From NCBI GenBank assembly GCA_021783095.1, contig JAJXUG010000018.1, positions 1-64,000 of the forward strand: a DNA stretch of 64,000 nucleotides, given 5' to 3'. Of this stretch, positions 17,154 to 26,323 are shown piece by piece. Both the position numbers and the translations under genes were made by a program. The notes beneath the pieces are model-generated. The model was not told where the DNA came from. It did no database searches and saw only the letters and a program-made list of their open reading frames with translations. The stretch comes from Chloroflexota bacterium (lineage in GTDB: Bacteria; Chloroflexota; Limnocylindria; Limnocylindrales; CSP1-4). Within the stretch, counting starts at the first letter, position 1; each line of letters begins with the position of its first letter.

Positions 17154-18035
17154 CTATCGCGCTCGCCGCAGCGCCTCTGCGGCCTCGGCGTAGCCGCGGT
17201 ATCGGGGGTCCAGGTGGGTCACGTCGGCCAGTGACGTGATGGTCCGGCGGCGCGAGCCGAACGGGACCAGCGGGTCGAGCGCCACGAGGGAGCTCGTGAC
17301 GCCCCGCTGGGGCACGGCGCCGGCGACCCACGCCGCGAGCTGGTCGGGAGGGTCCGGGCAGAGGGCTTCGAACGTCGCTCGGCGCAGGCGGAGCACGTGG
17401 AGGACCTCGGCCGACCACAGGCAGGCCATCACGTGGGTCACGCTGCGCCAGCCGCCCGGGCCGATGCCGGCTCGGTCGGCGAGCGCCCGCGCGAGGTACT
17501 GGCGCTTGGCGTTGTAGCTGCCGGCCGCGTCCTGGAGGTTCGGGAACCGCGTCCGGTTCTCGACGTGGAGCAGGTCCCGGCCCTCCCAGGCGAGCAGGTC
17601 CGCACGGCCGGCGAACTGGTAGTGCTGGTACGGCTCGTCGATGGCGACCGTGCGGCCCGGCCGCGCCAGCGCTCTCGTTTCGAGCTCGCCCATCGCTGCG
17701 TGGACGAAGTCCTCGGAGCCGTTGCGAGGGTCGGCGGCGCGGGCTCGCTCGTCGCGGAGCGTGAGCGAGGGGCGCAGCCCAAGCGCCACCGCGATCCGCG
17801 CGTAGGACTGGAGGCTGAGGATCGAACCCGCCTCCGCGTCGTGCACGACAGAGGGGGCGAGGCCTGCCCGGTCGGCCACCACCTGCTGGGTCCATCTCCG
17901 GCGCTGCCGCTCGTCTCGCAGTCGCTGTCCGGCCTCGACCGCCATGCGGGTGAGGCCGGACAGCGCGCCGGGAGACATCGGATCGGGGCGACGACGAGGC
18001 GACATTTCGCCAGGAGTGAATACCCAACCGCTCAT
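17154..18035 (-). CDS. XRE-family helix-turn-helix protein with C-terminal endonuclease-like domain
   Basis: The 293-residue protein has a Cro/CI helix-turn-helix (about 33-90: LRDERQRRRWTQQVVADRAG, then APSVVHDAE). The C-terminal domain contains FAGRADLLAWEGRDLLHVEN and a YNAKRQYLARAL helix, a pattern like restriction-type folds where D and the E-x-K position (here E-N-R) lie on adjacent strands. Catalysis is therefore doubtful. It is a larger relative, by plan, of the gene at 9134-9793. A plausible role is regulation or self-protection against foreign DNA; this is inference. An AAGGGG ribosome-site-like stretch sits three bases before ATG 18035. Confidence 0.6.
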   Translation of the reverse strand: MSGWVFTPGEMSPRRRPDPMSPGALSGLTRMAVEAGQRLRDERQRRRWTQQVVADRAGLAPSVVHDAEAGSILSLQSYARIAVALGLRPSLTLRDERARAADPRNGSEDFVHAAMGELETRALARPGRTVAIDEPYQHYQFAGRADLLAWEGRDLLHVENRTRFPNLQDAAGSYNAKRQYLARALADRAGIGPGGWRSVTHVMACLWSAEVLHVLRLRRATFEALCPDPPDQLAAWVAGAVPQRGVTSSLVALDPLVPFGSRRRTITSLADVTHLDPRYRGYAEAAEALRRAR

Positions 18036-18218
18036 CCGCCCCTTATCGGGTCCGCGAGCGCCCGATGGCCGTTCGGGAGGTCAGTGCGGCAGTCCTTCGC
18101 GCCGATTCCGAAGCGTCGGACGTCTCGGCCGCCGGAGATTTCGTCCGAAGTCGAGGCGCGGGCTGCAAGTTCTTCGAACTAGGCGAAGATCGGCCAGGCT
18201 CACGCGCGGCGACGGCGC

Positions 18219-18302
18219 GGCTCCCGACGGCGCGGCCCCGAACGCGGCCGGCTCCCGACGGCGCGGCCCCGAACGCGGCCGGCTCCCGACGGCGCGGCCC
18301 CC
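18219..18302. repeat. 31-base tandem repeat, about 2.7 copies
   Basis: Units span 18219-18249, 18250-18280 and a partial 18281-18302. Each begins GGCTCCCGACGGCGCGG and continues CCCCGAACGCGGCC. The repeats lie in the 367-base gap (18036-18402) between the HTH-nuclease gene and fdhA, downstream of both in no clear gene. Confidence 0.85.
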
Positions 18303-18346
18303 GGGGCGCGGAGCGGACAAGAACCTCAGCTCGAGGCGCGGGCCGC

Positions 18347-18377
18347 GGGCCCCGGGCCCCGGGCCCCGGGCCCCGGG
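18347..18377. repeat. Heptamer GGGCCCC repeat, four copies, at the fdhA 3' end
   Basis: Four consecutive GGGCCCC units end 25 bases before the fdhA stop codon. Each unit is itself nearly palindromic, so a transcript could fold into strong GC hairpins and act as a transcription barrier or mRNA stabiliser. No U-run follows. Confidence 0.75.
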
Positions 18378-18402
18378 CTGGGGCCCGCGGGGAGCAACCG
18401 CG

Positions 18403-20319
18403 TCAGCTCGAAGCCGCCGCCTCCAGCTTCTCGATCCGGATCGCCGCCGCCTTGAACTCGGCGGTGCCGGCCTTCGGGTCCGTGGCGTCGATGGTCAGGA
18501 GGTTCACGTCCACCTCGTCGGGGAAGTGGAAGGCCATGAACGCGAGACCCGGCCGCAGCGCCAGTTCGCGCCGGACGGGCGCCTGGACGGTCCCTCGCCG
18601 CGTCACGATCCGCACCAGTTCGCCCTCGCGGAGCCCCAGGCGCGCCATGTCCTCCGGGCACAGGTCCAGCGCCGCGCCCTTGCGTCGCGGGGAACGCAGC
18701 AGCCCGGACTGGACGCCGGTGTTGTAGGAGTCGAGCCGCCGGCCGGTGGTCAGGCGGATCGGGAACTCGTCCGACAGGGCCTCGACCGGCGGGTCGTAGT
18801 CCACCGGGCTGAAGATCGCCTTGAGGCCGGGCACGGGGTCCGCCCACAGGCGCGAGTGGAGGAACGGCTCGCCCGGGTGGCTCTCGTCCCAGCACGGCCA
18901 CTGGAGCCCGCCCTCGGCCTCGAGGCGGGCATAGGTCATGCCCCGGAACGCGGCGGCCAGGGAGCGGAACTCGTCCCACACCTTCTCCGGGTCAGGCTCG
19001 CCCCAGTCGTGCCCGAGGCGCTTGGCGATCTCGAAGATGATCCACAGGTCGTCCTTCGCGTCGCCCGGAGGTTCGATCGCCTTGCGCACGCGCTGGACGC
19101 GGCGCTCGGAGTTGGTGATGGTGCCCTCTGTCTCGGCCCAGGCCGCGGCGGCCGGCAGGACCACGTCGGCCAATTCGGCGGTGGCCGTCAGGACGATGTC
19201 CTGCACCACCATGAACTCGAGTCCGCCGAGCAGGCGCTTGACGCGGTGCGCATCGGCTTCCGACTGGACCGGGTTCTCGCCGATGCAGTAGACGGCTGTC
19301 AGCTCGCCGCGCTCCATCGCGTCGTACATCCCGGTGAGGTTCAGGCCCCGCTTTGGCGGGACGGTGACCCCCCAGGCGGAATCGAACGGCGCGCGGAGGG
19401 CGTCGTTCTCGACGAACTGGAAGCCCGGCAGGCGGTCCGGCAGCGCGCCGCTGTCGCCGCCGCCCTGGACGTTGTTCTGGCCGCGGAGCGGGTTGACGCC
19501 CGAGCCCCACTTGCCCACGTGACCCGTCAGGAGCGAGAGGTTGATCAGCGCGAGCACGTTGTCGACTGCGTTGTGGTGCTCGGTGATCCCCAGCGTCCAG
19601 CAGATCATCGCCCGCTCGGCGGTGGCGTAGGCGTGGGCGGCCTCGCGGATCGCCTCCGCCGGGACGCCCGTGACGCGCTCGGCGTACTCGAGCGTGTAGG
19701 GCTCGACGCGCTCGCGGTAGGCCTCGAAGCCGGTGGTGGCGCGGCGGATGAACCCATCGTCGGCGAGGCCCGCGGCGATGATCTCGCGGCCCATGGCGTT
19801 GGCCATCGCGATGTCGGACCCGATGTCCAGGCCCAGCCACAGGTCCGCCCACTCGGCCGACGAGGTGCGGCGGGGGTCGATCGCGATCAGCCGGGCACCG
19901 CGGCGCACGCCCTTGAGCAGGTGGTGGAAGTAGATCGGGTGCGTCTCGCGGGCGTTGCTGCCCCACAGGAGGACGAGGTCCGTCTCCTCGGCTTCTCTAT
20001 AGCTGCTGGTCGAGCCCCCGGCTCCGAACACGGTCGCCAGACCGGCGACAGAGGGAGCGTGTCAGGTGCGGTTGCAGCTGTCGATGTTGTTCGACCCCAG
20101 GACGGCGCGGGAGAGCTTCTGGGCCGCGAAGTTGACCTCGTTGGTCGAGCGACTGCAGCTGAAGGTCCCGAAGGTCTTGGGGCCGTGCGCCGCGCCAGCT
20201 GCCCGGAACCCTTGGGCGACCCGCTCGAGCGCCTCGTCCCACGTCGCTGGACGGAGCGGGGAGCTTCGGTCGCCGTCGCGCACGAGCGGCGTGGCAAGGC
20301 GGACGTAGTCCCTGGGCAC
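18403..20319 (-). CDS. fdhA: Selenocysteine-containing formate dehydrogenase catalytic subunit (lacks the Fe4S4 subdomain)
   Basis: This gene is read through an in-frame TGA at 20062-20064, giving 638 residues with Sec86. The local sequence NNIDSCNRT-U-HAPSVAG matches the active site of Sec formate dehydrogenases (NNVDCCARV-U-HGPSVAG in E. coli FdhF). Molybdopterin and bis-MGD-binding regions follow (LLWGSNARETHP, IAIDPRRT, GVNPLRGQNNVQGGGD, then a C-terminal dinucleotide-binding domain). The usual N-terminal Fe4S4 subdomain is missing; the protein starts at the equivalent of RLATPLVRDG and that subdomain is in the 11141-12211 gene. GTG 20317-20319 follows a GAGGTG ribosome site. It oxidises formate to CO2. 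Tools that treat TGA as stop would split it at residue 85. Confidence 0.9.
20033..20064 (-). promoter_or_regulatory. SECIS element directing Sec insertion in fdhA
   Basis: The UGA (20062-20064) is followed after 12 nt by a perfect 6-bp hairpin (20033-20049): GUCGCC, loop GGUCU, GGCGAC. The E. coli fdhF SECIS has 11 nt and then an upper stem with the same GGUCU apical loop, which SelB recognises. The Sec codon, spacing and loop therefore all agree. Confidence 0.9.
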
Positions 20320-20637
20320 TGGCGCACCTCGGTGGTGGACGGTCCGATCCGCGCAGTGTAGCCGGGTGCCCACGGAGCGGCACAGCGAACAACGTCGCAG
20401 CGGCACGACAGGTTCGTGGCGCCGGCACGGCGGGCATCGGCGTGGCACGCCGCGGCCCCAAGGCGACGATCGAGCGCAGAACGGGCTGTGACGCGGCCAC
20501 TTCGGTCGACGGCGGCTCCCACGCCGACACCCGTTGGCACCGGGCCGTGCCAGCCGCGGTCGGCTCGCCCCTCGGGACCCGTCGGTCGGCGCCACCGCCG
20601 GCTCTGCTAGCGTCCGCGCCGCGCCCGAGAGCGTCCC
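20320..20637. other. Divergent intergenic region between fdhA and the mttB homologue
   Basis: This 318-base stretch must carry promoters for both divergent genes. A -10-like TACACT for fdhA lies on the minus strand at 20355-20360, which would give a leader of about 30 nt; no good -35 is seen. Open frames crossing the gap are shadows. No repeat or RNA element was recognised. Confidence 0.35.
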
Positions 20638-22098
20638 GTGCTGGAGTTCAACGTGTCCACCCTGCTCCGAGTCCTCTCCGACGCCGAGATCAGCGAGATC
20701 CACGAGCGGAGCCTCGCGGTTCTCGCCCGGACCGGCATGCGCGTCGACTCCGAGCGCGCTCGTCGCATCCTCGAGGCCGCCGGCGCCCGGGTGGACCATG
20801 CCGACCGCCGGGTCCGCTTCCCCCGCTCGCTCGTGGAGGCGTCGCTCGATGCCGCGCCCAGGCGGTTCTCGCTCGGCGGACGGCGCGACGGCTTCGAGCT
20901 CCAGATGAACGCGGGCGAATGCACGCTCATGCCGGACGGCGAGACCACGACGTTCTACGACCCCGCCACCGGCGAGCGCCGCGCGCCCACGCACAAGGAC
21001 TGGGCGGACGCGACCAGGCTGGTCGACACGATGGACGAGGTGGGCTGCTACTGGCAGATGGTCACCGCGGGCGACGAGACCGCCGACCCGGGGCGCTCCG
21101 CCCGCCACTGGCGCGACGTCCACGCGCTGTTCAGCAAGCACGTCCAGGACGAGATCGCGGGGCCGCGCGAGGCGGCTTGGCTGCTCAGGATCCTCGAGGC
21201 CGTCTATGGCAGCCGGCAGCGCGTCCGCAGGCTCCACCCGTTCAGCGTCCTGTTCTGCCCGGTCTCGCCGCTCGCCATGGAGGAGGCCCACACCGATGCC
21301 TACCTCGCGACGGCCGGCTGGGACCTCCCGATCGCGATCATGCCCATGCCGATGATGGGCACGTCCGCCCCCGCCGGGCTCACGTCGACCGTGGTGAGCG
21401 GCAACGCCGAGGTGCTGGGCGCGCTGTGCCTGGTCCAGGCGATGGCGCCGGGCACGCCCGTCCTCTACGCCCCGGCGCTGGCGGTGATGGAGCCCCGGAC
21501 CGGCCGATGGGCCGGAGGCGGGCCGGAGCACGCGCTCCTGGGCGCCGCGACGACCGAGATGGGCCGCTTCTACGGCCTGCCCGTCACGGCGTCCAACGGC
21601 GGCACGGACCACTTCGTCACGGGCATCCAGTCCGCCTACGAGCGGACGATGAGCTGGCTCACGACGGTGTTGTCGGCGCCCGACGTCATCATCGGCCCGG
21701 GGTCGCTGGGGGGCGCGTCCACGCTGTGCCTCGAGGCGATGGTGATCGACGTCGAGGTGTACCGCGCCTGCCGGCGCGTGGCCAGGGGGATCGGCGGCGG
21801 GATCGGTGAGCCAGACGTGGTGGGGGCGCTCGATGCGGTCGGGCCGGTGGGCGACTTCCTTGCGCGCAGGGCCACCCGAGACGCGGTGCGCGGGGGCGAG
21901 TGGTTCATGCCGCGCATCGGGTGGCACGGGCCGTGGGACCGCTTCGAGGCGGCCGGCCGCCCGGACATCCTCGACGAGGCGCGCGAGAAGGCGTTCGCCG
22001 CCATCAACGGGCACCGGCCGCTGCCGTTCGACGATGGGGTCGACGCGGCGCTTGACCAGATCGTGCGAGACGCCGAGGCCGCGTCCCTGGCCGGCTGA
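20638..22098 (+). CDS. Trimethylamine methyltransferase-family (MttB superfamily) protein, non-pyrrolysine
   Basis: The 486-residue protein is a full-length MttB-superfamily TIM barrel (LSDAEISEIHERSLAVLART at the N-terminus, MPMPMMGTSAPAGLTSTVV in the barrel, SNGGTDHFVTG and PGSLGGASTLCLEAMV later). No in-frame TAG occurs, so it belongs to the non-pyrrolysine branch, whose characterised members demethylate substrates such as glycine betaine to a corrinoid protein. No corrinoid protein or corrinoid-to-folate methyltransferase gene is nearby, so the acceptor is unknown. It starts at a GTG and is divergent from fdhA, a possible link between methyl-group and formate (C1) oxidation. Confidence 0.8.
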   Translation: MLEFNVSTLLRVLSDAEISEIHERSLAVLARTGMRVDSERARRILEAAGARVDHADRRVRFPRSLVEASLDAAPRRFSLGGRRDGFELQMNAGECTLMPDGETTTFYDPATGERRAPTHKDWADATRLVDTMDEVGCYWQMVTAGDETADPGRSARHWRDVHALFSKHVQDEIAGPREAAWLLRILEAVYGSRQRVRRLHPFSVLFCPVSPLAMEEAHTDAYLATAGWDLPIAIMPMPMMGTSAPAGLTSTVVSGNAEVLGALCLVQAMAPGTPVLYAPALAVMEPRTGRWAGGGPEHALLGAATTEMGRFYGLPVTASNGGTDHFVTGIQSAYERTMSWLTTVLSAPDVIIGPGSLGGASTLCLEAMVIDVEVYRACRRVARGIGGGIGEPDVVGALDAVGPVGDFLARRATRDAVRGGEWFMPRIGWHGPWDRFEAAGRPDILDEAREKAFAAINGHRPLPFDDGVDAALDQIVRDAEAASLAG

Positions 22099-22157
22099 GC
22101 GGCGAGCACGCGGTCCCGCGCTCGGAGGGCTGCGCGCGCCGCGACCGGTCGTGCGCG

Positions 22158-22619
22158 TCACGCCGGCACGAGGGTGCTCGCCGCAACGGTCGCGAAGCTC
22201 TGGGTCATGTGCCGGACCGCCCGGTCCAGGGCGTTGTGGTACAGGTACCTGTCGACCACTCCGGCGAGCGTGCCCTCCATGCCGTAGTCGACGTCGATCG
22301 AGAACAGCGTCCCGGTGCCTGCCGGTTCGAGCCGGTAGAACCAGTCGCTGTCGCCCTTCGCGGTGTCCCGGCGCACGTGGACGAGGCGGCGGGGGACGAC
22401 CTCCACCACCGCGCTCTTGTACGGCGTGCTCTGGCCGATCAGGTCGAGCATCGTGTCGAACGTCGTCCCCACCTGGTCGATCGGCCCGGTGATGTGCCAG
22501 TGCTCCATGTACGGGTTCCACTCGCGCTGCCGGTCCATCTGGCACAGCAGCTCGAAGACAGGCTCGACCGGCGCGCCGATCTGGGTCTGCTGGTGCACGT
22601 GGTTCATGACAGAGCCCAT
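22158..22619 (-). CDS. SRPBCC-fold (polyketide cyclase/dehydrase-like) protein
   Basis: The 153-residue protein has the START/SRPBCC pattern: an N-terminal strand (VHQQTQIGAPVEPVFELLCQ), MDRQREWNPYMEHWHI, a central beta-sheet and a long C-terminal helix (LYHNALDRAVRHMTQSFA). Such folds bind hydrophobic ligands or act as cyclases; no specific ligand can be named. Start ATG 22619 is preferred because the fold begins there. It is convergent with the MttB homologue (59-base gap). Confidence 0.65.
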   Translation of the reverse strand: MGSVMNHVHQQTQIGAPVEPVFELLCQMDRQREWNPYMEHWHITGPIDQVGTTFDTMLDLIGQSTPYKSAVVEVVPRRLVHVRRDTAKGDSDWFYRLEPAGTGTLFSIDVDYGMEGTLAGVVDRYLYHNALDRAVRHMTQSFATVAASTLVPA

Positions 22620-22817
22620 GGCTGTCTCCCAGTCAAGCACGCGGGCCGGTCCCGCCAGTGGCTCGGCGCGGCTCCCGGCGGCACGGCGTTTGGGCCGCGC
22701 GTCCCTGCCTCCTGCGTGCGGCGTCCATGATCACCGCATGGGATGGCGCGTGCCAGAGGCCGAAGTCGCGAACTTCGGAAGCGGCGCGGTGGCCCGGCCG
22801 CGAGTACCCTTCGGCCG

Positions 22818-23402
22818 ATGGATCCTGTCCAGGGGCCGCTGCCCGCCGACGACATGGACGACGGGCGGCTGTTCTGCTACCGCCACCCCGACCGCGAGAC
22901 GTGGGTCCGCTGCGGGCGCTGCGACCGGCCGATCTGCACGAGTTGCGCGATGCAGGGGCCGGTTGGCTTCCGGTGCCGCGAGTGCGGTCGGCCAGCACGC
23001 GACCCGATGGGCTCGTTCACGCCCGCCCAGCTGCTGGGCGGGCTGGCGGTCTCGGGCGGCGGCGGGCTGCTGGCGGCGGCGATCTCGGCCCGCTTCGGCC
23101 TCTTCGCGCTGTTCGTCGCGTTCTTCGCGGGCGGGCTCATCGCCCAGGCCATCACTCGGGTCGTCGGCTACAAGATGGGCCCGACGATGGATCTGCTCGT
23201 GTACGGCGGCATCATCGCCGGCGCCGCGGTCGCGTTCGGGATCATGAACGCCGACCTGATCTCGCTGTTCCTGGCGCACGGTGCATCAGCGGGCGCCAGC
23301 AACGGACAGTCTGGCGTCGGCAGCTACCTCGCGAGCGAGGCGTTCTGGGCCGCGATCGGCGCCGCGGTGACCTGCGCCGGCGCCCGCACCCGGATGCGCT
23401 GA
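22818..23402 (+). CDS. B-box zinc-finger membrane protein
   Basis: The 194-residue protein has an N-terminal B-box-like zinc finger (CYRHPDRETWVRCGRCDRPIC, then CAMQGPVGFRCREC) and then three or four hydrophobic segments (GGLAVSGGGGLLAAAISARF; LFALFVAFFAGGLIAQAI; LLVYGGIIAGAAVAFGIM). Proteins of this plan are common in high-GC Chloroflexota and actinomycetes, some followed by rhomboid domains, but this one has no rhomboid catalytic motif. The role is unknown. The ATG at 22818 gives a clean finger start. Confidence 0.65.
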   Translation: MDPVQGPLPADDMDDGRLFCYRHPDRETWVRCGRCDRPICTSCAMQGPVGFRCRECGRPARDPMGSFTPAQLLGGLAVSGGGGLLAAAISARFGLFALFVAFFAGGLIAQAITRVVGYKMGPTMDLLVYGGIIAGAAVAFGIMNADLISLFLAHGASAGASNGQSGVGSYLASEAFWAAIGAAVTCAGARTRMR

Positions 23403-23431
23403 GGCTGAAGCGCGGAGCGAGACCTCGGCGG

Positions 23432-24544
23432 CTAGCGCAGGGCGACGCCAGGCGCCTCGCCGTCGGCCAGCCCCTCGACGACGCCCACCCGCCAGGCCTC
23501 GACGCCAGCGTCGGCCAGCTCGGCCTCGACCGCGCGCAGGTTCGCTGCCGGCACGGCGGCCAGCAGCCCACCCGACGTCTGGGGGTCCTGGGCGAGGGCC
23601 ACGTGCTCGGGCGCGACCCGCAGACCGACGGTCAGGGCGGGGGCGGTGAACCGCCTGTTGTGCCCGGCCCCACCCGTCTCGACGCCCGCCAGTGCCACCT
23701 CGAGAGCGCCACCGAGCGCCGGCAGCGAAGCCGCCTCGAACGCGAGCCGAGTCCCCGACGCCCGCGCCATCTCGAGCCCGTGCCCCAGCAGGCCGAAGCC
23801 GGTGACGTCCGTCGCCCCGACGATCCCCTGGCGGGCGAGGGCCTCCGAGGCGACTCGGTTGAGCGCCCGCATCTGCGTGACGGCGGCTTCGAGGTCCGCG
23901 GCCGTGACGGCACTCGAGCTCCGCCCGCTCACCAGGAGGCCAGTGCCCAGGCGCTTGGTGAGCAGCAGCACGTCGCCTGGTCGTGCGCCGCCCTTGCGGA
24001 ACAGGCGGTCGGGATGCGCCGCCCCGACGACGGCCAGCCCGTACTTGGGCTCCGCGTCCTTGATCGTGTGGCCGCCGGCGAGGATCCCGCCGGCCTCGCG
24101 GACCTTGGCCGCCGCGGCCCCGAAGATCGCCGCCAGCACCTCGTTGGGCAGCTCCTCGGGGAACGCCGCGATCGAGAGGGCGAACAGCACGCGGCCGCCC
24201 ATCGCGAACACGTCGGAGAGCGCGTTGGCGGCCGCGATCTCGCCGAACGCCACCGGGTCGTCGACCAGCGGCGGGAAGAAGTCGAGCGTGCCCAGGATCG
24301 CGAGGTCGTCGGAGACCCGGTAGGCGGCGGCATCGTCGGGCGGCTCGAGGCCGGCGATCAGCCGCTCGGCGCCGCGCGTCGCGCCGCCGACGGCCGCGGC
24401 GCCTTCCGTCATGCCCGCCGTCCCCGCCACGCCCAGCCCGGCCAGCGCGTCGGCCAGCAGGTCGGCGCCCAGCTTCGCGGCGCACCCGCCGCAATCGGTG
24501 AAGTCGGTGAGGCGGATCTTCGGGGACTCGGGACGCGCGGTCAT
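23432..24544 (-). CDS. selD: Selenide, water dikinase (selenophosphate synthase)
   Basis: The 370-residue protein makes selenophosphate from selenide and ATP, the Se donor for SelA. The N-terminal motif DCGGCAAKLG places Cys18 and Cys21 at the catalytic redox position; this form uses Cys, not Sec. The AIRS-type ATP-binding pieces are present (DFFPPLVDDP, NALSDVFAMGG, GGHTIKDAEPKYG, DVTGFGLLGHGLEM, QDPQTSGGLL). It is divergent from the tRNA-Sec gene with 82 bases between. ATG 24542-24544 is six bases after a TATGAT hexamer, so the mRNA may be leaderless. Confidence 0.95.
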   Translation of the reverse strand: MTARPESPKIRLTDFTDCGGCAAKLGADLLADALAGLGVAGTAGMTEGAAAVGGATRGAERLIAGLEPPDDAAAYRVSDDLAILGTLDFFPPLVDDPVAFGEIAAANALSDVFAMGGRVLFALSIAAFPEELPNEVLAAIFGAAAAKVREAGGILAGGHTIKDAEPKYGLAVVGAAHPDRLFRKGGARPGDVLLLTKRLGTGLLVSGRSSSAVTAADLEAAVTQMRALNRVASEALARQGIVGATDVTGFGLLGHGLEMARASGTRLAFEAASLPALGGALEVALAGVETGGAGHNRRFTAPALTVGLRVAPEHVALAQDPQTSGGLLAAVPAANLRAVEAELADAGVEAWRVGVVEGLADGEAPGVALR

Positions 24545-24550
24545 GCGCGG

Positions 24551-24556
24551 ATCATA
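24551..24556 (-). promoter_or_regulatory. -10 hexamer of selD, leaderless arrangement
   Basis: A perfect TATGAT on the minus strand ends six bases before the selD ATG. Transcription would begin at or next to the start codon. The -35 position (CGGAGC) is poor. Confidence 0.5.
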
Positions 24557-24588
24557 GGGCCAGGCCCGTGCGCGCTCCGCGGGGCCTG

Positions 24589-24617
24589 TCGGCATCCAGG
24601 CCCGCGCCCCGTATGAT
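24589..24617 (+). promoter_or_regulatory. Promoter of the tRNA-Sec gene
   Basis: TCGGCA (24589-24594) and TATGAT (24612-24617) are spaced 17 bases apart. The predicted start near 24624 is three bases before the mature 5' end of the tRNA. Confidence 0.65.
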
Positions 24618-24626
24618 CGCAGCGGG

Positions 24627-24723
24627 GGGAGCGGATGGGTCCCGGTGGGCCTCCTGGTCTTCAAAACCAGTGGCGCGGCGCCCGGCGTCGCGCGGTGGGT
24701 TCGACTCCCACGCGCTCCCGCCA
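24627..24723 (+). tRNA. selC: tRNA-Sec (anticodon UCA)
   Basis: The 97-base gene has every mark of bacterial tRNA-Sec. The acceptor GGGAGCG pairs with CGCTCCC, followed by discriminator G and encoded CCA. The D stem is six pairs (GGGTCC with GGGCCT) around a CGGT loop. The anticodon arm CTGGT-CTTCAAA-ACCAG shows TCA. The variable arm is a long 8-bp stem (GCGCGGCG with CGTCGCGC), and the T arm is GTGGG-TTCGACT-CCCAC. The eighth acceptor pair usual in this class would be G-G here, a small oddity. It decodes the UGA in fdhA. Confidence 0.95.
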
Positions 24724-24875
24724 GATCCGGGCATCTGCACGGCCATGGATACGGTTCTCGTCGGAGTTGTCACGGTCTGTGAAGGGCCGCGGCGAGGAGG
24801 CTGCGTCGGTCGAACGCCACAGGGACCGATCGAATGCCCAGCCCAACCAGCGCCGCCGGCGAGGCACGCCTGGAC

Positions 24876-25336
24876 TCATCGCTCCGCCGGCTCGCAGCCC
24901 GGGCAGTAGCCGCCGATCATCACGTGCCCGAGCGCCACCCGGAAGCCGTTCCGCGCCTCGAGCCGCTCGACCAGCTCGCGGGCGTCCTCCCACGTCAGGT
25001 CCCAGGCCGCCCCGCAGCCCAGGCAGCCGATGTGCGCGTGCTCGGCGAGGGGCAGGACGTGGTACTCCTCGCGCCCGTCGGCGCCGTGGCTGTGGCGGAC
25101 GTAGCCCAGCTCCTCGAGGACGTCGAGCGTGCGGTACACGGTTGACCCGATCGTGGCGGCGTCCCGGGCCCGGCACCGCTCGACCAGCTCGGCGCCCGTG
25201 ATGTGGCCGCTCGTCTCGGCCAGCACATCGAGGATGAGCCGCCGCTGCGGGGTCCAGCGCAGGCCCCGCTCGCGGAGCGCCTCGCGCGCGCCCGCCCAAG
25301 CTGCCTTGCCGCCAGGTGAGGCGGGGGTCGACGTGC

Positions 25337-25340
<4 letters not shown>
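24876..25340 (-). CDS. Fur-family metal-responsive repressor
   Basis: The 154-residue protein has the Fur winged helix (LRWTPQRRLILDVLAE, GAELVERC, TIGSTVYRTLDVLEELGYVR) and a dimer domain with His ligands (EYHVLPLAEHAH) and two CxxC pairs (CLGCG and YCPGCE) for the structural zinc. Its GTG overlaps the CbiO stop by four bases, so it belongs to the cobalt/nickel transporter operon. By location it probably senses Ni, Co or Zn and represses that operon; metal specificity is inference. Confidence 0.85.

Positions 25341-26319
<979 letters not shown>

Positions 26320-26323
<4 letters not shown>

Noticed and set aside
20638-22098. Pyrrolysine in the MttB homologue
   Set aside because: No in-frame TAG occurs anywhere in the gene, and no pyl genes are seen.
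20062-22545. An 827-residue minus-strand open frame across the MttB homologue
   Set aside because: It is antisense to a well-supported gene and is Arg/Gly/His-rich. Only its last 85 codons (20065-20319) are real: the start of fdhA before the Sec codon.
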